Shown here one piece after another: positions 33,314 to 40,964 of a stretch of 64,000 nt of DNA; the first letter of the stretch is position 1, and every line of letters begins with the position of its first letter. The notes under the pieces are model-generated. The model saw only the letters and a list, made by a program, of their open reading frames with translations, ran no database searches and was not told where the DNA came from. A program made the position numbers and the translations under genes. Source of the DNA: Clostridium chromiireducens (lineage in GTDB: Bacteria; Bacillota; Clostridia; Clostridiales; Clostridiaceae); NCBI RefSeq assembly GCF_002029255.1, contig NZ_MZGT01000011.1, positions 34,644 through 98,643 on the forward strand, in the 5' to 3' direction.

Positions 33314-35123
33314 TTATCAATACGCAAGTCCATCGATGTGTGTAAACAAAGGAGAAGAGACTATTTTAGGTCTTAGTCCAGATCTTTCTAGAGATGAAAA
33401 AGTTTCCTTCTTAGGTAAGTTAAAGCATCCGTTAATTTTTAGAGATGCAATGTTAATGCTTCGGGAAATTGTTATTTCAGATGCTCGTATAAAGAAAAAA
33501 GAAAGAGTAGAGTTCTTTGAATGGCTTGAGAATGAAATTGAGAGGAGAATTCTCAAGCATGAACAATATTTGCCGGGAGTTAGGGAAAATTTAAATAAGA
33601 ATATAAGTGGGTTATTAAATACATTGGATGAAAATAATAGTCGGATATCCAAGTTTATTGATATTAAAAATAATCTTAAAAAGGAAATTGATAATCATGA
33701 TATATGGAAAGATTACTACAAGATTGAAAGGGATTTTTGGAAATTTATAAAAGATAGGGATTTAGATCTTTGGTTTGTGTTAGACCCGGTAATAACAGTA
33801 CATCCAGATCAAGTTTCATTTGAGGCCTTTTCAATAGATGAGTCAACCTATGGGTGTTTATCGATAGATATGGAGGAATTTGAACTTCTTCAAAAGCCTG
33901 AATTGGGTACTACTAATATAGATTTTTCATCTAAATTAGCTAAAGAAATAGAAAGGTTTAGAACCTATAATGAGGTTCAATTATCAGTTAATCCAGAAGG
34001 TTTTACAGTAGATACGGGGATAATTCCAGAGCATATGGAAAAGAAAATAGATTTGCCGGAAACTTGGATAAAAGGATTTAACCAGGTTTCATCAGCTGCA
34101 AGTTTAGGAGGTACGAATATAGAATTATCCCCTACTGATATATATGATATTTGTTCACTTTTAAGAAGGCATAAAGAACAAAAAAGTCCGAGATATATGA
34201 AGTGGATATTAGCGCCTCAAGAGCCAGTTAAAATCATTTTTGAACCCTTTGGCAGTGAAATGACATTAAAAGCAATATATAATGGAGAAAAATATAGAGA
34301 GGAAAAAATATGGGGAAGAAGGAGATGGTTAGTAATAGAAAAAATAATTCCTTTAGCTAAATCTTTCAAAGTAAGGTTACTTGGTTTTGGAATGCCGCAA
34401 TTTATTACAGCAGACCTTGGTACAATGAAAATGACTATAGGATTTTCATCATGGTCATCTAATGATTGGGTTAAAGGAACGGCCCTTAACATTCTGGGCG
34501 GATTTATTGGTGATGGAAACTATGACAAAGTTTATAATTTATTGAAAGAAAAAAGATGTTTATCCATGGAAAGCATATATGATTATCTAAAGACAGATTC
34601 AAATGCTAAAGACAAAGCAGAAATTAAAGCTGGAGTTGGCATGCTCTTAAAACGTGGTGAAGGTTATTTTGATGCTATAAATGATACTGTAAGGTTTAGA
34701 AAATTATGCAATGAACCTATTCCGAAAGAATTATATGAAACCACAGAAATAGAATTTAAAGTTAAAGAGTTTATGAATGAAGGAATGGATAATTTCTCAG
34801 TAGGGGTAAAAGAAAATAATGAGTTTATATTTAAACATTCCTTCAAAATGCCTAATAGTAAATATAAGAATTGGAAATTTCGAGGAACAGAAGACTATAA
34901 TAGAGAACATGATTTAACAGAAACTCGATTAGAGATAGATGAAGATGGACAAATTTCTAAGGTGAAATGCAAATGCAGAGAGTTTAATAGGGGACCTAGA
35001 AATATTTCAGCTCCATGTGCACATATTCTGGCACTATATTTAATATCTTCAAAATTTACAAGATTACAATTAGAAAAAGATAGAGAATATAAAATAAATG
35101 ATATTATGGAGAGTTTATTATGA
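33303..35123 (+). CDS. SWIM zinc-finger protein of the retron-like operon
   Basis: A 606-residue protein with a C-terminal SWIM zinc finger, CxC-x(n)-CxH: 'KVKCKCREFNRGPRN' followed by 'APCAHILALYLIS' (about residues 558-586). SWIM fingers bind DNA or proteins. The centre has a winged-helix-like stretch ('MESIYDYLKTDSNAKDKAEIKAGVGMLLKRGEGYF', about 420-455). No nuclease motif was seen. The start is TTG 33303 with AAAGGGGG 9 nt upstream, inside the end of the preceding gene. It overlaps the reverse transcriptase gene by 4 nt, so all three are translationally coupled. Confidence 0.82.
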   Translation: MKVNYQYASPSMCVNKGEETILGLSPDLSRDEKVSFLGKLKHPLIFRDAMLMLREIVISDARIKKKERVEFFEWLENEIERRILKHEQYLPGVRENLNKNISGLLNTLDENNSRISKFIDIKNNLKKEIDNHDIWKDYYKIERDFWKFIKDRDLDLWFVLDPVITVHPDQVSFEAFSIDESTYGCLSIDMEEFELLQKPELGTTNIDFSSKLAKEIERFRTYNEVQLSVNPEGFTVDTGIIPEHMEKKIDLPETWIKGFNQVSSAASLGGTNIELSPTDIYDICSLLRRHKEQKSPRYMKWILAPQEPVKIIFEPFGSEMTLKAIYNGEKYREEKIWGRRRWLVIEKIIPLAKSFKVRLLGFGMPQFITADLGTMKMTIGFSSWSSNDWVKGTALNILGGFIGDGNYDKVYNLLKEKRCLSMESIYDYLKTDSNAKDKAEIKAGVGMLLKRGEGYFDAINDTVRFRKLCNEPIPKELYETTEIEFKVKEFMNEGMDNFSVGVKENNEFIFKHSFKMPNSKYKNWKFRGTEDYNREHDLTETRLEIDEDGQISKVKCKCREFNRGPRNISAPCAHILALYLISSKFTRLQLEKDREYKINDIMESLL

Positions 35124-36700
35124 TGGAGAATCAAGAAACATCTAAAAATAAAAGGCAGGACTATAGAGAAATAGTAAATCAAATGGGTAAAAAAGAATTT
35201 ACCTTATTAAAGATGCAGGAATATGGATTTTGGCCAAAGAATTTACCTACACCTTATGAAAGACAAGAAAATGAGACGCAAGAGGAATATGCACATAGAA
35301 AAAGTTTAATAAAGAAATATGAAAAAATAATAAAACAAATTTCTGACTTGTATAATGAAAAAGATAAAATAAATCAGAAACTTCGTGAGCTTAAAAAAAG
35401 ATATAATGAGACATGGGACTATGAAAAAATTAGATCAGATGTTGCGAAAGCAATAATGGAAGAATCTATAGCTAGGCGTAAGGAGAGAAAAGAAAAAAGG
35501 GCACTTGAAAAAGAGCAAAAAAGTGAAGATTGGAAGAAAGAAAAAGAAAGAAGAATTGTTTTTATCGGTAAAGGTTATTCTAATTCACTTTTTGACAAGG
35601 AGAGCGATACGGAGAGATTATTATCACTAGGATTGCCTATTATTGAAGATGATAAAGAGCTATCTGAATTGTTTGAGATTGAATACACAAAGCTGAGATT
35701 CTTAGCCTTTCATAGAGATGTAGTAACACTAGATCATTATCATAGATACACAATTCCAAAGAAAAAAGGTGGAGAACGAAATATAGCAGCTCCAAAATCT
35801 ATCTTAAAAAATGTTCAACGAAAAATCCTAGAGAAAATTTTATCAAAAATTCCTGTATCACATTATGCACATGGATTTCTAAGAGGAAGGTCAGTTGTCT
35901 CAGGAGCGAAGGCTCATGCAATAGATGAAAAACATGTAATAATTGAGGATAGCAGAATAAGTAAAAATATTGATACTGAGAGATCTGCCCAGGAAAGAGT
36001 TCCATTATTAATTAATATAGATATTGAAGATTTCTTTGGAACTATAACATTCGAAAGAGTTAGAGGAATGTTTAAATCATTTGGTTATTCAGGATATGTT
36101 TCATCACTTCTTGCTATGCTTTGTACTTATTGCGAACGAATGCCTATAGAAGTGAGAGGCGAAATAAAATATGTTAAAACATCAAATAGAATTCTACCTC
36201 AAGGATCGCCAGCAAGTCCTATGATTACAAATATTATTTGCGGCAAGTTGGATAAGAGATTAAGCGGAATGGCATTAAAAAATAATTGTGGTTATACAAG
36301 ATATGCAGACGATATGAGTTTTAGCTTTAAACAAGAAATAAATAAGCAAGAACTTAGGAATTTCATAGGATTAACATCAAAAATAGTAATGGAAGAAGGG
36401 TTTAAAATAAATCATAAAAAAACACATTTTCTAAGAAATAACAATCGTCAATGTATCACTGGGATTGTTATAAATAACCACGAAATCGGAGTGCCTAAAA
36501 AGTGGATAAAAACACTAAGAGCAGCAATTTATAATTCTAAGAAACTTATAAAGAGTGGAGAAAAGGTGCCGATGAGTACCATAAATGAAATAAGTGGGAT
36601 GGTTTCATGGATCAAAAGTGTCAATGAGGAAAGATATGTAAATATAATTGAGGAGGGCACGAATTTAATAAAAGAATTAACTTATACTCCATATTCTTAA
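35120..36700 (+). CDS. Retron-type reverse transcriptase with N-terminal coiled-coil extension
   Basis: RNA-directed DNA polymerase, 526 residues. Residues 1 to about 165 are a highly charged helical extension ('SIARRKERKEKRALEKEQK'). The RT domain runs from about 190 with fingers 'YHRYTIPKKKGGERNIAAPKSILKNVQRKIL', 'HGFLRGRSVVSGAKAH' (retron-like NAxxH segment, here GAKAH), 'NIDIEDFFGTITFERV', 'ILPQGSPASPMITNIIC' and the catalytic YADD at 395-398. After it, 'RQCITGIVINN' matches the VTG-type motif of retron RTs that contacts the msr RNA. No maturase or endonuclease domain, so it is not a group II intron RT. The structured RNA at 36845-37113 is its likely template/primer. Confidence 0.9.
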   Translation: MMENQETSKNKRQDYREIVNQMGKKEFTLLKMQEYGFWPKNLPTPYERQENETQEEYAHRKSLIKKYEKIIKQISDLYNEKDKINQKLRELKKRYNETWDYEKIRSDVAKAIMEESIARRKERKEKRALEKEQKSEDWKKEKERRIVFIGKGYSNSLFDKESDTERLLSLGLPIIEDDKELSELFEIEYTKLRFLAFHRDVVTLDHYHRYTIPKKKGGERNIAAPKSILKNVQRKILEKILSKIPVSHYAHGFLRGRSVVSGAKAHAIDEKHVIIEDSRISKNIDTERSAQERVPLLINIDIEDFFGTITFERVRGMFKSFGYSGYVSSLLAMLCTYCERMPIEVRGEIKYVKTSNRILPQGSPASPMITNIICGKLDKRLSGMALKNNCGYTRYADDMSFSFKQEINKQELRNFIGLTSKIVMEEGFKINHKKTHFLRNNNRQCITGIVINNHEIGVPKKWIKTLRAAIYNSKKLIKSGEKVPMSTINEISGMVSWIKSVNEERYVNIIEEGTNLIKELTYTPYS

Positions 36701-36809
36701 AAATACTTTTAATTGTAAGGTAGACAGATATAGGTACGCGTAGTTTAATACATTAAAACTTAAAATTATTAGAAGTACAAATTTATTATTACTAATATTA
36801 TGTAAAAAG

Positions 36810-36838
36810 TTGAATCAATTTCCTTAATATGTTATAAT
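36810..36838 (+). promoter_or_regulatory. Promoter of the candidate retron ncRNA
   Basis: TTGAAT (36810-36815), a 17-bp spacer and TATAAT (36833-36838) are near consensus. The predicted start is at about 36845, beyond the reverse transcriptase stop (36700), so the RNA can be made independently of the protein operon. Confidence 0.75.
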
Positions 36839-36844
36839 GATTGA

Positions 36845-37113
36845 GGTAAAGCTGAATCAAAGAGATAGGTTTCTTGGCCTTTATACTATGGTGGTGCGCC
36901 ATGGTGGAGATTTGTTAGACACACATCATCAGGTTGCGCGCAATTCGCTACGCTACCAATACTGTGCGCTTTTAAAACCGATCCTTCGGTTAAGCGACAG
37001 TATTGGTGCTACGCTGAAGTGTCACAACCAAATACAAGAATAGTTAGCAAGAAATCTATCCAACTATATTAGGATTATCTCCAGTTCTATTTAAGTGGAG
37101 GTAATCTCTTTTA
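36845..37113 (+). ncRNA. Candidate retron msr-msd RNA, downstream of the reverse transcriptase
   Basis: Unusually GC-rich for the window and strongly structured. The outer ends GATAGGTTTCTTG (36864-36876) and CAAGAAATCTATC (37048-37060) pair over 13 positions with one G-U, as retron a1/a2 do. A candidate branching G lies at 36876-36877, just inside a1. The msr half has a hairpin CTATGGTG/CGCCATGG (36886-36904) and the palindrome TTGCGCGCAA (36934-36943). The msd half has one long stem: ACCAATACTGT / ACAGTATTGGT (36955-36965, 36997-37007) enclosing CGCTT/AAGCG and AACCGA/TCGGTT. It has its own promoter and terminator. A 68-codon open frame across it is not credible as a gene. Assignment as msr-msd is inference from structure and neighbour. 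Confidence 0.8.
37073..37113 (+). terminator. Terminator of the candidate retron ncRNA
   Basis: GATTATCTCCA (37073-37083) pairs with TGGAGGTAATC (37096-37106) over 11 positions (one G-U), followed by TCTTTTACT. Confidence 0.7.
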
Positions 37114-37206
37114 CTATAGAATGTATATTTTATTAAATTTATGAGACGAAGATTGAATAAAATATGTATTCTAAACTAAGAAATGAGTGGAGAGGGTTGT
37201 AGTATC

Positions 37207-37764
37207 ATGTGGTTAAAATTCTTAATTGAGTATTTTAAATCGCCAAGAACAGTAGGCGCTGTAGCACCTAGTTCAGGAAAACTTGCTGAAAAAATGTCTG
37301 ATGATATTGACTTTGAAAATGCAAAATGTATTGTAGAGTACGGTCCAGGAACAGGGGTATTCACTGAGAAGCTGGTTGAAAATCTAAAGAATCATACAGT
37401 ATTGATTCTTGTGGAATATAATGAAGAGTTTTGCAAGCAGCTAGAGGAGAAGTATAGTGATTACAGTAATGTTTTAATAGTGAATGATTCCGCTGAAAAT
37501 ATTGATAAACACCTGAAAAAATATAATGTTAGTGAGGTAGACTACGTGGTTTCGGGATTACCATTTGCAAGCCTTCCTAAGAGTATGTCAAATAAAATAT
37601 TAAAGAATACTAAAAATATATTAAAGAAAGATGGATTATTTATAACTTTTCAGTATACATTACTTAAGAAAGGTTATATAGCAAGTTATTTTGAAGATAT
37701 AAGCTTTGAGAGAGTAATATTAAATATTCCACCAGCTTATGTTTTGAAGTGTCAAAATACCTAA
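37207..37764 (+). CDS. SAM-dependent methyltransferase, phospholipid N-methyltransferase-like
   Basis: A 185-residue methyltransferase beginning 'MWLKFLIEYFKSPRTVGAVAPSSGKLAEKM', the typical N-terminus of PmtA-like/rRNA-dimethylase-related proteins. SAM motif I is IVEYGPGTGVFTEKL (about residues 38-52); 'DYVVSGLPFASLP' is the catalytic-loop region. ATG 37207 is preferred over the in-frame ATG 37183, because GGAGAGGG (37189-37196) is 10 nt upstream of it and the earlier ATG lacks a site. It is separated from the retron-like RNA by a terminator, so it is probably unrelated to it. Substrate (phosphatidylethanolamine or other) unproven. Confidence 0.78.
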   Translation: MWLKFLIEYFKSPRTVGAVAPSSGKLAEKMSDDIDFENAKCIVEYGPGTGVFTEKLVENLKNHTVLILVEYNEEFCKQLEEKYSDYSNVLIVNDSAENIDKHLKKYNVSEVDYVVSGLPFASLPKSMSNKILKNTKNILKKDGLFITFQYTLLKKGYIASYFEDISFERVILNIPPAYVLKCQNT

Positions 37765-37798
37765 TCTATTGTTAACTTAAAATAAGACGGTAACTAAC

Positions 37799-37931
37799 CG
37801 AAATAAGATACATTTATGTTTCATCTGATTAGTTAAAATTTCGCTGAAAAGTACTAAAAGGACAACCTCCATTAAGCACTTTCAATAGCTTATTTTTACA
37901 TGCAGATTACACATACATGTATCTTATTTCG
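37799..37931. repeat. MITE-like element with 15-bp terminal inverted repeats
   Basis: CGAAATAAGATACAT (37799-37813) and its exact complement ATGTATCTTATTTCG (37917-37931) bound a 103-nt interior with no open frame. The rest of the 37765-38166 gap is AT-rich. It contains a very short open frame with a good ribosome site at 38010 (see findings), and the promoter region of the Lrp gene. Confidence 0.45.
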
Positions 37932-38166
37932 TTGTTTGTATGTTCGCTTAAGTTTTGAAACATATATTGTGAATATATATTAACATGTACAAATATTATG
38001 AGGAGGAACATGAAGAAAGAAATGACATTTATCAGAATATAATAGGTGAGAAAAATATAACGTTTTGTAGTAGAAGTGAGATAAACACATAAATTTCATA
38101 TTGTAGACTTTTTCATTTTCAGAGATTATAATATTTGTAGACAAAGATAATAGTTGGGGGTTATTT

Positions 38167-38622
38167 ATGGATACAATGGACTATAAAATATTAAAATGTT
38201 TAATGTCTAATGCGAGGAATAAAGCATCAGATATAAGTAAGGAAATTCATTTATCAGTTTCGGCGGTCCTTGAACGTATAAGGAAAATGGAGAAAAATGA
38301 TATAATTAAAAATTATACTATCATAGTAGATCAAAAGAAATTAGGAAATGATATGAGTGCTTTAATGGAAGTTAGTTTAGAGCACCCAAAGTTTTATGAA
38401 ACTTTTACTACTTCAATTAAGAAAAACCCTAATATTGTCTCATGCTATTATCTTACTGGAGATTTTGATTTTATTCTTAAAGTATTCTGTAGATCATCAG
38501 ATCATCTTGAAAGGATTCATAGAGAGATAAAGAGTCTAGAGGGTGTGTCATCTACAAAAACGCATTTTGTTTTAAAAGACGTAAAAAATGTATATAGCGT
38601 AATACCCGAAATAGATGAATAA
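38167..38622 (+). CDS. Lrp/AsnC-family transcriptional regulator
   Basis: A 151-residue amino-acid-responsive regulator. The N-terminal helix-turn-helix (about 1-60) reads 'MDYKILKCLMSNARNKASDISKEIHLSVSAVLERIRKMEKNDIIKNYTIIVD'. The C-terminal RAM/AsnC ligand domain (about 65-145) has 'VSCYYLTGDFDFILKVFCRSSDHLERIHREI', including the conserved G-x-x-D segment. ATG 38167 follows GGGGGTTATTT. It is close to the liv transport operon and the aminotransferase gene, both plausible targets for an Lrp-type protein (inference). Confidence 0.92.
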   Translation: MDTMDYKILKCLMSNARNKASDISKEIHLSVSAVLERIRKMEKNDIIKNYTIIVDQKKLGNDMSALMEVSLEHPKFYETFTTSIKKNPNIVSCYYLTGDFDFILKVFCRSSDHLERIHREIKSLEGVSSTKTHFVLKDVKNVYSVIPEIDE

Positions 38623-38758
38623 TATAGATTTTTGTTTAGTAAAAAGTTATACATATTATTCGCATTGAGCCATAAGGATTTAATTTTGAGATTTAAAAGT
38701 TTAAATAAAAGTATTTTCTTAGTTTTAGTAAACCAAAGTATGTTCCATTTAATCGTAT

Positions 38759-38800
38759 AAAAAACATGCCTGGAAGTTAAGTTCCAGGCATGTTTTTTTA
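38759..38800. terminator. Bidirectional terminator between lrp-type and kinase-like genes
   Basis: The 15-bp perfect stem AAAACATGCCTGGAA / TTCCAGGCATGTTTT (38761-38775, 38782-38796), with an A run on the left and a T run on the right, serves both convergent genes. Confidence 0.93.
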
Positions 38801-38819
38801 GTATATCTATATATTGTTT

Positions 38820-39443
38820 TTATGAATCCATTCTTAATTTTATATACTCTTTAATATATTTAACGCATTTTTCAAAACCTAATTTACTTGTATCAAGAGA
38901 TAAATCATAATTTTTAACATCTTCCCACTTTTTACCTGTATGATAATAGTAGTACTCACTTCTATATTTATCTAATCTCTTAATTTCCTTAATTGCTTCT
39001 TTTTCTGAAGCGCCAAGGATATCCATTTCGTGTTTAATACAATAATCTTCAGATGCATGAATAAAAATCTTAAACACATTTGGTTTATCTTTTAAAATAT
39101 AATCAGCACAGCGTCCTATTACAACATATGATTCTGTTTCAGCCAATTCACGTAATACCTTAGCTTGATAATTAAATAAATTATCATTTGAAGTAAAATC
39201 ATTACTTTCAGGTGGAATTAATTCACCGTTGTATATTTTCTTTGAAACTTTATACAGTAAGCTGTTTTTTACACCTTCGTCTGCATTAGCAAATAGGGCC
39301 TCATTTATACCACTGTCATCTGAAGCTAGACGTAACAATTCCCTGTCATACATATTTATCCCAAAATCGTTAGCCAGCATTTTACCTATTGTTGTTCCAC
39401 CGCTTCCGCAAGTTCTAGTTATTGCAATTACAAACTTATCCAT
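38820..39443 (-). CDS. Cytidylate kinase-like family protein
   Basis: A 207-residue P-loop protein of the cytidylate kinase 2 family: 'FVIAITRTCGSGGTTIGKMLANDFGINMYDRELLRLASDDSG' with a G-rich nucleotide-binding loop, and 'ETESYVVIGRCADYILKDKPNVFKIFIHASEDYCIKHEMD', the pattern of this group. It is not the essential Cmk and is often found as an extra paralogue in clostridia. It lies 43 nt downstream of livF in the same direction, with AAGGAGGGG before its ATG and a -10-like TATAAT in the gap, so it may be co-transcribed or separately transcribed. Substrate uncertain. Confidence 0.85.
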   Translation of the reverse strand: MDKFVIAITRTCGSGGTTIGKMLANDFGINMYDRELLRLASDDSGINEALFANADEGVKNSLLYKVSKKIYNGELIPPESNDFTSNDNLFNYQAKVLRELAETESYVVIGRCADYILKDKPNVFKIFIHASEDYCIKHEMDILGASEKEAIKEIKRLDKYRSEYYYYHTGKKWEDVKNYDLSLDTSKLGFEKCVKYIKEYIKLRMDS

Positions 39444-39486
39444 GTAATTCCCCTCCTTCTCTATACAACAATTATATCACATTTTA

Positions 39487-40191
39487 TTATTCTCCTAAAT
39501 ATGCCTTTCTAACAGAATCATCATGTAATAATTTATCTGCTGGTCCATTTAATACAACGCTGCCTGTTTCAACAACATATCCACGATCTGCAATTTGAAG
39601 TGCTGCATTGGCATTTTGTTCTACTAAGAGAATGGTAGTTCCATCTTTACGAATATTTTTTATAATTTCAAATATTTCTTCAACTACAATAGGGGCAAGT
39701 CCCATAGATGGTTCGTCAAGTAGTAGAAGTTTTGGATTTCCCATTAGTGCTCTACCTATAGCAAGCATTTGCTGCTCACCACCCGATAGAGTTCCAGCGA
39801 ATTGCTTTCTTCTTTCTTTTACCCTTGGAAACCAATTAAATACCTTTTCCATTGATTCTTTAATTTCAGCTTTATTTTTAACTAAATAAGCACCAAGTAG
39901 AAGATTTTCTTCTACTGTCTGGTCGCCAAAAACCCTTCTTCCTTCAGGAACTTGGCTAATTCCTTGAGCTACTATTTTATGTGCACCTAAATTACTAATT
40001 ATTTTATTATCATAGGTAATTTCACCAGATTTTATTATGTTTAAGCCACTAATAGCTCTAAGAGTGCTTGTTTTTCCTGCACCATTAGCCCCGATTAAAG
40101 TCACTATTTCTCCGTCATTTACTTCAAGACTTAAATCATGAATTGCATGAATAGCCCCATAAAACACATTAATATTCTTAACTTTTAACAT
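39487..40191 (-). CDS. livF: Branched-chain amino acid ABC transporter ATPase LivF
   Basis: A 234-residue cytoplasmic ATPase. Walker A GANGAGKTS, signature LSGGEQQMLAIGRAL, Walker B LLLLDEPSMGL and the H-loop region 'TILLVEQNANAAL' are all intact; the last is diagnostic of LivF. It is separated from livG by 1 nt. Last gene of the core livJHMGF operon on the minus strand. Confidence 0.96.
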   Translation of the reverse strand: MLKVKNINVFYGAIHAIHDLSLEVNDGEIVTLIGANGAGKTSTLRAISGLNIIKSGEITYDNKIISNLGAHKIVAQGISQVPEGRRVFGDQTVEENLLLGAYLVKNKAEIKESMEKVFNWFPRVKERRKQFAGTLSGGEQQMLAIGRALMGNPKLLLLDEPSMGLAPIVVEEIFEIIKNIRKDGTTILLVEQNANAALQIADRGYVVETGSVVLNGPADKLLHDDSVRKAYLGE

Positions 40192-40192
40192 A

Positions 40193-40963
40193 TTATTGCG
40201 CAGCCCCCTTTCCTAAGTAGGCCTCAATTACTTGAGGATTTTTTTGAATTTCTTTTGGAAGTCCTTTTGCAATAATTTGGCCGAAGGAAAGTACATAGAT
40301 ATATTCACATACATTCATTACAAGCTTCATATCATGCTCAATAAGTAAAATTGAAATTTTGAATTCATCTTTTATCCAACGTATTAATTCAGTAAGCTCT
40401 GCAGTTTCTTGCGGATTCATACCAGCGGCTGGCTCATCAAGAAGTAAAAGTTTGGGTTTAGCAGCTAGAGCTCTAGCTATTTCTAATCTTCTTTGTTGAC
40501 CATATGGAAGATTTTTAGCCAATTCTTCTGCCTTATCATCTAGTTTGAAAATCTTTAAAATATCTATAGCATCTTTTTTCATTTTAATCTCTTCAAATAT
40601 TTGAGCTGGAGTATTAAGAATAGAGGCTAACAAACCAGATTTTGCTTGAAAGTTGAAACTAATCATAACATTTTGAAGTACAGTTAATTCAGGAAAAAGT
40701 CTAATGTTTTGAAAAGTTCTAGCTATACGTTTTGAGGTAATATTATAAGGTTTAGTTCCATCAATACGTTCTCCATTTAATGATATTTTTCCTTGAGTTG
40801 GCTTATAAACACCAGTAAGCATATTAAAAAGAGTCGTCTTACCAGCCCCGTTTGGCCCAATTAGACCGATTAATTGATGTTCGCCTATTTCGATGTTTAC
40901 GTCAGAAACAGCAGTTAGACCACCAAACGTTATTGTTAAATTTTCTACTGAAAGTAAAGACAT
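40193..40963 (-). CDS. livG: Branched-chain amino acid ABC transporter ATPase LivG
   Basis: A 256-residue ATPase with Walker A GPNGAGKTT, signature 'NLPYGQQRRLEIARALA', Walker B LLLLDEPAAGMNPQE and 'ISILLIEHDMKLVMNVCEYIYVLSFGQIIAKG', the usual LivG ending. The ATG at 40963 (MSLLSVENLTITFGG) is preferred over the in-frame GTG at 40975. It overlaps the livM stop, so the two are translationally coupled. Forms a heterodimer with LivF. Confidence 0.96.
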   Translation of the reverse strand: MSLLSVENLTITFGGLTAVSDVNIEIGEHQLIGLIGPNGAGKTTLFNMLTGVYKPTQGKISLNGERIDGTKPYNITSKRIARTFQNIRLFPELTVLQNVMISFNFQAKSGLLASILNTPAQIFEEIKMKKDAIDILKIFKLDDKAEELAKNLPYGQQRRLEIARALAAKPKLLLLDEPAAGMNPQETAELTELIRWIKDEFKISILLIEHDMKLVMNVCEYIYVLSFGQIIAKGLPKEIQKNPQVIEAYLGKGAAQ

Positions 40964-40964
40964 G

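Noticed and set aside
35120..36700. Reverse transcriptase as part of a group II intron or a diversity-generating retroelement
   Set aside because: No maturase (X) or endonuclease domain and no intron domain V-like end were seen. No template/variable repeat pair was noticed, and the partners and RNA fit a retron better.
36837..37043. 68-codon open frame across the structured RNA downstream of the reverse transcriptase
   Set aside because: It begins at the -10 box of the RNA promoter, has no ribosome site, and its codons follow the base-paired arms. The RNA structure explains the sequence better.
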